DNA from: Rodentibacter heidelbergensis
Lineage (GTDB): Bacteria; Pseudomonadota; Gammaproteobacteria; Enterobacterales; Pasteurellaceae
Assembly: GCF_002000125.1 (NCBI RefSeq)
Contig: NZ_MLHH01000017.1
Span: 1 to 64,000 of the forward strand
Length of the DNA: 64,000 nt
Direction: 5' to 3'
Of the stretch, positions 58,680 through 64,000 are shown piece after piece. The notes beneath the pieces were generated by a model that had not been told where the DNA came from, ran no database searches, and saw only the letters and a list, made by a program, of their open reading frames with translations. Position 1 is the stretch's first letter, and every line of letters begins with the position of its first letter. The translations under genes and the position numbers were made by a program.

Positions 58680-60149
58680 TTATCGGAGCAAATACTCAAT
58701 TGCGGTTTCTTTGTCTGAAAAAGGCAAAGTTTCGTTACCGATAATTTGATAATCTTCATGTCCTTTTCCTGCAATGACAATTAGATCCTCTTCACTAGCC
58801 GCATCAATGGCAAATTCAATGGCTTGTTCACGATCAGGAATTAGCCCGACATTATCCATATTGCGAAAACCTGCCACGATATCCGCCTCAATCTTATTAG
58901 GATCCTCAGTGCGTGGATTATCTTTGGTCACAATCACTCTATCGGCAAATTGCTCTGCCGCTTTTGCCATTAATGGACGTTTACCCGCATCACGATCACC
59001 ACCACAACCAAAGATACACCAAAGCTCCCCCTCACAATGCAGGCGTGAAGCAATAAGCGCTTTTTCTAACGCATCCGGTGTGTGTGCATAATCAACAATA
59101 ACTGCCGGTTTTCCGACTATTTTTATCATTTCCATTCGTCCTCGAACTCCTTTTAATTTCGAAACACTCTCTGTTAAATCATTCAACGAATAACCTAACG
59201 CTAATAATGTTGCCATTGCTAGCAACAGATTTGTGACATTAAACTCGCCAATTAGCGGGCTGTTTAATGTCCCTTTTCCCCAAGTGGAAGCAAAATCAAT
59301 CACAGCGCCCTCAGCTGTAAACTTCACTGAGGTAGCCTTTAACCACTTGTCGGAAATCGGTTGGAAATTAACCTCCGCACTCACTGCAATGCCATGAGGT
59401 AACGCCGTTAACCATTCACGACCAATAGGGTCGTCCCCATTAATAATTTGAAAATCGGGGTTTAACTCAAAGAAAAAACGTTTTTTCGCTTTCGCATAAT
59501 TATCCATCGTGCCATGATAGTCTAAATGATCACGACTTAAATTAGTAAAAATCGCAGCCTTAAAATCTAAGGCTTCCACACGGTGTTGAACCAATCCGTG
59601 AGAAGACACTTCAATGGCAGCAAAATCGGCCCCCGCTTTTACAAAGGAAGCCAGTGAAGATTGAATTTCAATTGGCGAGCCGGTGGTATTTTTAGCCTCC
59701 ACCACCTGCCCTAATAACCCATTACCAATGGTTCCCATCACTGCCGGTTTATGCCCTAACAGTTGAACCCATTGGGCTAACAATTGTGATATGGTGGTTT
59801 TTCCATTTGTACCGGTTACCCCCACAAGGGTTAATTTTTTAGAAGGCGAATGATAAAATTTATCCGCAATTTGGGATAAATTTTTTGATAGTTCATAGTA
59901 ATAAATCACCGGGATTTGATGTTGGTATGTGAGATGGAGATGTTTCTCCTTATCCTCAGTTTCCGCAACGACCGCACCGGCACCGGCTGAAATCGCCTGT
60001 TCAATAAAGCGAGTGGCATCAATTTGATGTCCTTTTACTGCCACAAACAAATCACCGCTTTTCACCTTTCGGCTGTCTAAAACCAGATCATTAATTTCAA
60101 TCTCAGCTGAGAGCGAAGGCAAATTAAAAAGTGCGGTTAATTTTTTCAT
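58680..60149 (-). CDS. murE: UDP-N-acetylmuramoyl-tripeptide synthetase (meso-DAP adding)
   Basis: 489 residues, Mur ligase. P-loop [29 protein letters not shown] is the third-domain motif. The amino-acid selectivity segment reads DNPRTEDP, the DNPR form typical of meso-diaminopimelate-adding enzymes of Gram-negative bacteria rather than lysine-adding ones. An uptake sequence at 60129 encodes the start [10 protein letters not shown]. Follows ftsI by 9 bases. Confidence 0.97.
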   Translation of the reverse strand: MKKLTALFNLPSLSAEIEINDLVLDSRKVKSGDLFVAVKGHQIDATRFIEQAISAGAGAVVAETEDKEKHLHLTYQHQIPVIYYYELSKNLSQIADKFYHSPSKKLTLVGVTGTNGKTTISQLLAQWVQLLGHKPAVMGTIGNGLLGQVVEAKNTTGSPIEIQSSLASFVKAGADFAAIEVSSHGLVQHRVEALDFKAAIFTNLSRDHLDYHGTMDNYAKAKKRFFFELNPDFQIINGDDPIGREWLTALPHGIAVSAEVNFQPISDKWLKATSVKFTAEGAVIDFASTWGKGTLNSPLIGEFNVTNLLLAMATLLALGYSLNDLTESVSKLKGVRGRMEMIKIVGKPAVIVDYAHTPDALEKALIASRLHCEGELWCIFGCGGDRDAGKRPLMAKAAEQFADRVIVTKDNPRTEDPNKIEADIVAGFRNMDNVGLIPDREQAIEFAIDAASEEDLIVIAGKGHEDYQIIGNETLPFSDKETAIEYLLR

Positions 60150-60158
60150 TGTTTTTCC

Positions 60159-61997
60159 TTAATTTACCCGTTCTACATGACTTTGTTCAGCTTTGCGAGG
60201 GCTAAGACGAACGGTACGTTTTGCGGTTTTATCGCTAGGCTCGGCATCCGGTGCAATACCATTGGCACGCAACGCATAGCCCATAATACTTGAAAATACC
60301 GGGGCAGACACTGCACCACCATAATATTGTCCGGCTTTTGGATCGTTGATTAAAATGACAAGAGCATAACGTGGATCACTGATTGGCGCAACACCGGCGG
60401 TAAAGGCCACATATTTGTTCACATAACGACCATTTTCAATTTTACGCGCCGTTCCGGTTTTCACGCCCACACGATAGCCTTCCACCATCGCCCGTTTATT
60501 TTTAATGGCGACTTTTTCAAGCATATTCACAATTTCTTTTGTGATTTTTTCAGAAAAAACCCGCTGACCAATAACCGGAGGATCCACTTTGGTGATAGAA
60601 AGCGGTCGATAAATACCGAAACTCCCAAGGGTGGCATAGGCACGAGCCATTTGCAGTGGTGTCGCCGTGATACCATAACCATAAGCCACTGTGGCACGAT
60701 CAATCTCTGCCCAACGTTTACGGTTAGCATTTAACAAACCGGCTTGTTCGCCCACCAAACCTAAATCCGTTGCTTTTCCCAAGCCTGCCGCTTGATAGGT
60801 TTCCATCAAAGCACTTGGCGGCATACGCAATGCAAGGCGACTCACCCCACGGTTACTGGAATTAATTAAAATTTCATCTAAGGTTTGCTGAGCACGAGGT
60901 GCGACATCCACAATTTCCTTTCCACTCACTGTGAAAGATCCGGTGTTAATCACCTCATCCCGTCTTGTGACACCACGCTGAAGTGCGGTCAAAACAACAA
61001 AAGGTTTTACTGTTGAACCCGGTTCAAATACATCGGTAATCGCACGGTTACGCATTAACTCAGCTTTAACACCCACACGATTATTCGGGTTATAAGAAGG
61101 CGCATTAGCCATGGCTAACACTTCACCGGTGCGAACATCAACAAGCACTGCCGTTCCGGATTCCGCTTTGTTCTCTGTCACGGCTTTTTTGATTTCACGA
61201 TAGACCATCGATTGTAGTTTTTCATCGATACTCAATGTTACATCTTGGGCATCGTATTTTTTCTGGTCTGCAATATGTTCCACCACATTGCCCCGTTTAT
61301 CTTTACGAACTAAACGGGCACCATCTTTTCCGACGAGCATCGAATTAAAACTTTTTTCAATGCCTTCGATACCGTTACCATCAATATCCGTATAGCCAAT
61401 GAGATGAGCCGTTTCTTCCACTCGAGGATAAAAACGTCTTGGCTCATTTTCTAAGCTAATACCTTTAATTTTGAGATCTCTGACATATTGTGCTTTGCCG
61501 GCTTCCACTTGACGGGCTAAATAAAGAAAACCGGATTTTGGATTTTTCTCAATTTTTTTGACAAGATCGTTATAGCTCATACCCAGCACATCTGCGAGGG
61601 CTTTGATACGCTCTTTATCATTCAGCGAACCTTCTTTAAGGATATGTTTAGGATCGGCGACTACCGCACTCATCGGTACGCTAACCGACAATAATTGACC
61701 ATTACGATCTAAAATAGAACCACGAACAGAAAGAATTTCGTCTTTACGCAAAGAACGCTTATCCGCTTCACCGGAAAGCGTATCGGCATTAATGGATTGA
61801 ACATAGCCGGCACGGGCAACCAATGCGGCTAAACCTAAGAAAATCGCCCCGGTGGCAATCACATAGCGTCCACGCAAGAAACACTTTTCAAATACCATTT
61901 TAGGCTTATTGGCTTTCACTGCCGCCGTAGAAGTGGTCAATTTTCTAATCGTCTTTTTAGATTTATTTGATTTTTTTGGCGAATTAAACCGAACCAT
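60159..61997 (-). CDS. ftsI: Septal peptidoglycan transpeptidase FtsI (penicillin-binding protein 3)
   Basis: 612 residues. A basic cytoplasmic N terminus, one membrane helix (about 46-65), a pedestal domain and a transpeptidase domain. Active-site motifs are STVK with Ser328 and Lys331, SSN at 380-382 and KTG at 513-515. It cross-links septal peptidoglycan with FtsW. Positions that cause beta-lactam resistance in H. influenzae keep their wild-type residues here (Asn527 in YVNKYV and Arg518 in KTGTARK, one higher than Haemophilus numbering). An uptake sequence at 60981 encodes VLTAL. Confidence 0.96.
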   Translation of the reverse strand: MVRFNSPKKSNKSKKTIRKLTTSTAAVKANKPKMVFEKCFLRGRYVIATGAIFLGLAALVARAGYVQSINADTLSGEADKRSLRKDEILSVRGSILDRNGQLLSVSVPMSAVVADPKHILKEGSLNDKERIKALADVLGMSYNDLVKKIEKNPKSGFLYLARQVEAGKAQYVRDLKIKGISLENEPRRFYPRVEETAHLIGYTDIDGNGIEGIEKSFNSMLVGKDGARLVRKDKRGNVVEHIADQKKYDAQDVTLSIDEKLQSMVYREIKKAVTENKAESGTAVLVDVRTGEVLAMANAPSYNPNNRVGVKAELMRNRAITDVFEPGSTVKPFVVLTALQRGVTRRDEVINTGSFTVSGKEIVDVAPRAQQTLDEILINSSNRGVSRLALRMPPSALMETYQAAGLGKATDLGLVGEQAGLLNANRKRWAEIDRATVAYGYGITATPLQMARAYATLGSFGIYRPLSITKVDPPVIGQRVFSEKITKEIVNMLEKVAIKNKRAMVEGYRVGVKTGTARKIENGRYVNKYVAFTAGVAPISDPRYALVILINDPKAGQYYGGAVSAPVFSSIMGYALRANGIAPDAEPSDKTAKRTVRLSPRKAEQSHVERVN

Positions 61998-62031
61998 TTG
62001 CGCTTATCCCTATTCCAACTAATCCTTTCTC

Positions 62032-62352
62032 TTACTCCAAAATAACAACCTCTTGGTCGCTATCAATTCTTTTCATTTTTAATGTGCCTATTGCAATAGA
62101 CTCTACTCTTGTACTATCGCCCTCTGTGGCCTCTTGCAACTTCAAATTTCGATATTCATCTTGTAATGCCTGATGTTGCAAAACCAATTGGCCATTTTCA
62201 GAAATTAATCCTCGGGTCTGATGGGTGACCCAAATCGTTGCCATCGCAGAAATTAAAATCAATGATAACAAGAGAATCACTAATTTATTTGAAGAAAAAA
62301 CATCTTCCACCAAAATATGTTGCAAAGGGTAACGCTCGCTATTTTCTAACAT
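62032..62352 (-). CDS. ftsL: Cell division protein FtsL
   Basis: 106 residues. A short cytoplasmic tail, one membrane helix (about 28-46, [19 protein letters not shown]) and a periplasmic leucine-zipper-like coiled coil (about 50-95, [20 protein letters not shown]). It pairs with FtsB and FtsQ to activate FtsWI. It lies between rsmH (8-base gap) and ftsI (34-base gap), its standard place. Confidence 0.93.
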   Translation of the reverse strand: MLENSERYPLQHILVEDVFSSNKLVILLLSLILISAMATIWVTHQTRGLISENGQLVLQHQALQDEYRNLKLQEATEGDSTRVESIAIGTLKMKRIDSDQEVVILE

Positions 62353-62360
62353 CTCTGCCC

Positions 62361-63329
62361 CTAATTTATTTTTTCTGCAATGCGTAATACCGCACTTCTT
62401 GAACGTGGATTCGCTTGAATTTCATGTTCTGACGGCTGAATCGCTTTACCAATAGTCTTTAATTTTTGATTTCGTTGAATTTGATCTTCTCGTAGCGGCA
62501 AACCTTTAGGGATTGCTTCCCCTTTACTTTGCTTTTTCATAAAATGCTTAACCATTCGATCTTCTAAAGAATGGAAACTAATAATGGACAACCGCCCCTG
62601 TGGTGCCAACATATCTAAAGCAGAATTTAAAATACTTTCTAATTCATCTAATTCAGCATTGATAAAAATCCGGATTGCTTGAAAACTACGGGTAGCCGGA
62701 TGTTTGTGTTTATCCTTGAAAGGGACCGATTGTGCAATTAACTCCGCCAATTGTGCTGTACGAGATAAAAATGCTTTACCATTTTTGACCGCACTTTTAT
62801 TGTATTCCACAATGGCTGTTGCAATACGTTTGGCAAAACGCTCTTCACCAAAGGTTTTTAGCACCCAAGTTAAATCTTCTACTGAAACCTGTTTTAACCA
62901 TTCAGCTGCAGATAGCCCTTGAGTTGGATCCATACGCATATCAAGAGGGCCATCTTTCATAAAACTAAAGCCACGCTCTGCTTCATCAAGCTGAGGAGAA
63001 GACACCCCAAGATCCAGCAAAATACCATCCACTTTGCCCACTAAATCCAATTTTTCACAAATCTCAGGAAGATGTGAAAAACTACTGTGTTCAATATGAA
63101 AGCGAGAATCTTGGATTTTTTGTGCTTCAGCAATCGCACGAGGATCACGGTCAATCCCAATAAGACGACCCTGTTGAGAAAGTTTTGAAAGGATTAAACG
63201 GGAATGTCCGCCACGACCAAATGTGCCATCAATATAAATTCCATTTTCTTTCAACGCCAAACCGTCCACTGCTTCGTGAAGTAAAACCGTGGTATGTTCC
63301 GGTGAAGAAAAGGAATGTTGCATCGTCAT
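62361..63329 (-). CDS. rsmH: 16S rRNA m4C1402 methyltransferase RsmH
   Basis: 322 residues (MraW family). It methylates N4 of C1402 in the ribosomal decoding centre using S-adenosylmethionine. [29 protein letters not shown] holds the SAM-binding motif [22 protein letters not shown] and [15 protein letters not shown] are strong signatures. An ATG two codons downstream (MQHSF at 63323) is an equally possible start since neither has a good binding site. A terminator-like hairpin lies just upstream. Confidence 0.95.
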   Translation of the reverse strand: MTMQHSFSSPEHTTVLLHEAVDGLALKENGIYIDGTFGRGGHSRLILSKLSQQGRLIGIDRDPRAIAEAQKIQDSRFHIEHSSFSHLPEICEKLDLVGKVDGILLDLGVSSPQLDEAERGFSFMKDGPLDMRMDPTQGLSAAEWLKQVSVEDLTWVLKTFGEERFAKRIATAIVEYNKSAVKNGKAFLSRTAQLAELIAQSVPFKDKHKHPATRSFQAIRIFINAELDELESILNSALDMLAPQGRLSIISFHSLEDRMVKHFMKKQSKGEAIPKGLPLREDQIQRNQKLKTIGKAIQPSEHEIQANPRSRSAVLRIAEKIN

Positions 63330-63355
63330 CGCGTTCGTTAATCAAAATAAATTGG

Positions 63356-63389
63356 AAAAAAGATAATTCGGTGCAAAGCACCGATTATC
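63356..63389 (-). terminator. Terminator-like hairpin between mraZ and rsmH
   Basis: On the minus strand GATAATCGGTGC pairs with GCACCGAATTATC (one bulged base) around a 3-base loop and runs straight into CTTTTTTCC. This is a good intrinsic terminator shape located after mraZ and 27 bases before rsmH. It implies attenuation or partial read-through into the dcw operon. Confidence 0.65.
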
Positions 63390-63417
63390 CCGCTAGTGCT
63401 GCTGTTCTTTTTCTCAT

Positions 63418-63876
63418 TTAGAGTGACAGCATATTTAAATTCGAATCCATTGCAAATTCGGCACTTCCCGCTACTGCAATATCTTCTTCAATTTGAGCGT
63501 TCCACTCGGTATCGCTCCAAATTTCAAATTTGTTGAGCTGTCCAACCAACATTAAGCCTTTTTCCAATTTTGCGTGTTGACGTAATGGTCCACTCAGTAA
63601 AATACGTCCTTGCGCGTCCATTTCACATTCAGTGGCATAACCCAACATCACACGCTGTAAGCGGCGTTGGTTCGGATCAAAATTAGAAAGTGAGAGAAGT
63701 TTTTGTTCAATTTTTTCCCATTCATCTAAAGGATAAAGCAACAAACAAGGCTGGCGAATATCAACGGTACAAACCATCTGACCTTGATTTTTTTCAATGA
63801 TTTCAGCGCGATAACGAGTTGGGATAGCCACCCTCCCCTTCGAATCTAAATTAACCGCTGCTGCACCACGAAACAT
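63418..63876 (-). CDS. mraZ: Transcriptional regulator MraZ
   Basis: 152 residues with two AbrB-like SpoVT domains (about 1-55 and 77-125). [22 protein letters not shown] and [19 protein letters not shown] are the two DxxGR repeats. MraZ binds repeats in its own promoter and represses the dcw operon. It is the first gene of the cluster. Three matching boxes are visible at 63915-63941. Confidence 0.96.
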   Translation of the reverse strand: MFRGAAAVNLDSKGRVAIPTRYRAEIIEKNQGQMVCTVDIRQPCLLLYPLDEWEKIEQKLLSLSNFDPNQRRLQRVMLGYATECEMDAQGRILLSGPLRQHAKLEKGLMLVGQLNKFEIWSDTEWNAQIEEDIAVAGSAEFAMDSNLNMLSL

Positions 63877-63914
63877 TTTTCAAACCTTTAAACATTCATT
63901 TTTTGGAAAAATCG

Positions 63915-63941
63915 CCACAAAAAACCACTTTTCACCACTTT
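63915..63941 (-). promoter_or_regulatory. Three MraZ boxes upstream of mraZ
   Basis: On the minus strand AAAGTGG (63941-63935), AAAGTGG (63931-63925) and TTTGTGG (63921-63915) occur with an exact 10-bp period, so GTGG faces the same side of the helix three times. This fits the tandem, 10-bp-spaced GTGG/TGGG boxes bound by MraZ octamers. They start right where transcription would begin, consistent with repression. Confidence 0.72.
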
Positions 63942-63947
63942 TTCGTA

Positions 63948-63976
63948 AGTTTAGCCGTTGTGAGATAAAGTTGCAA
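63948..63976 (-). promoter_or_regulatory. Probable mraZ (dcw operon) promoter
   Basis: Minus strand TTGCAA at 63976-63971, a 17-base spacer, TAAACT at 63953-63948. Both hexamers match consensus at four of six positions. The start would be near 63941, at the first MraZ box. Confidence 0.5.
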
Positions 63977-64000
63977 CCCATTCCAATGTAAAATTTGGTA

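Noticed and set aside
60159-61997. Beta-lactam resistance changes in FtsI
   Set aside because: The residues equal to Haemophilus Arg517, Asn526, Ser385 and Leu389 are unchanged.

Overview
The window is a gene-dense chromosomal segment of a gammaproteobacterium of the family Pasteurellaceae. The strongest evidence is 37 exact copies, counted by eye, of the 9-mer AAGTGCGGT or its complement ACCGCACTT. This is the core of the Hin-type DNA uptake sequence used by Haemophilus, Pasteurella, Aggregatibacter, Avibacterium and Histophilus. The proteins and several gene orders also look like Haemophilus influenzae, for example metR-azlC-azlD, cysS-ppiB, sspA-sspB and rplM-rpsI, folE-moeA-moeB, sapABCDF and the full dcw cluster. 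I cannot name the species from sequence alone. No rRNA, tRNA, CRISPR array or prophage was seen.

Layout. 1-154 is the right end of an IS1595-family insertion sequence. 283-3755 is a minus-strand block (azlCD exporter with metR, a TatD-type hydrolase, ppiB), followed by cysS on the plus strand. 5446-7653 holds sspAB and the ribosomal protein pair rplM-rpsI with a promoter and long leader. 7852-12384 holds a nitroreductase, a DUF695/RraB-like protein, xthA, a pseudouridine synthase and a cardiolipin synthase. 12400-18306 is a complete iron-siderophore operon fhuCDBA with a promoter that overlaps a Fur-box-like palindrome. 18337-22252 holds ycjF, a DUF535 gene, ycjX and a toxin-antitoxin pair whose 57-residue antitoxin is easily missed. 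22376-27783 is the sapABCDF peptide-resistance transporter, followed by a BASS-family transporter. 28954-31474 is the divergent pair sppA and a YdjA-like nitroreductase.

31545-34399 is the most distinctive accessory locus. It encodes a Slam-type outer-membrane lipoprotein translocator with an upstream surface lipoprotein. The lipoprotein has nine 12-residue repeats as a stalk and a TbpB-like C-terminal domain. Upstream of it (34685-34766) lies a pair of perfectly inverted 24-bp REP-like palindromes. 34776-42510 carries folE, moeA, moeB (lacking its zinc cysteines), hpt, a DegQ-type protease with a sigma-E-like promoter, and gyrA.

42702 to the right edge is all minus strand: mraZ, rsmH, ftsL, ftsI, murE, murF, mraY, murD, ftsW, murG, murC, ddl, ftsQ, ftsA, ftsZ, lpxC, then ushA and pheA. 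It starts from a promoter with three 10-bp-spaced MraZ boxes. A terminator-like hairpin sits between mraZ and rsmH. These genes build UDP-MurNAc-pentapeptide, lipid I and lipid II, assemble the divisome and make lipid A.
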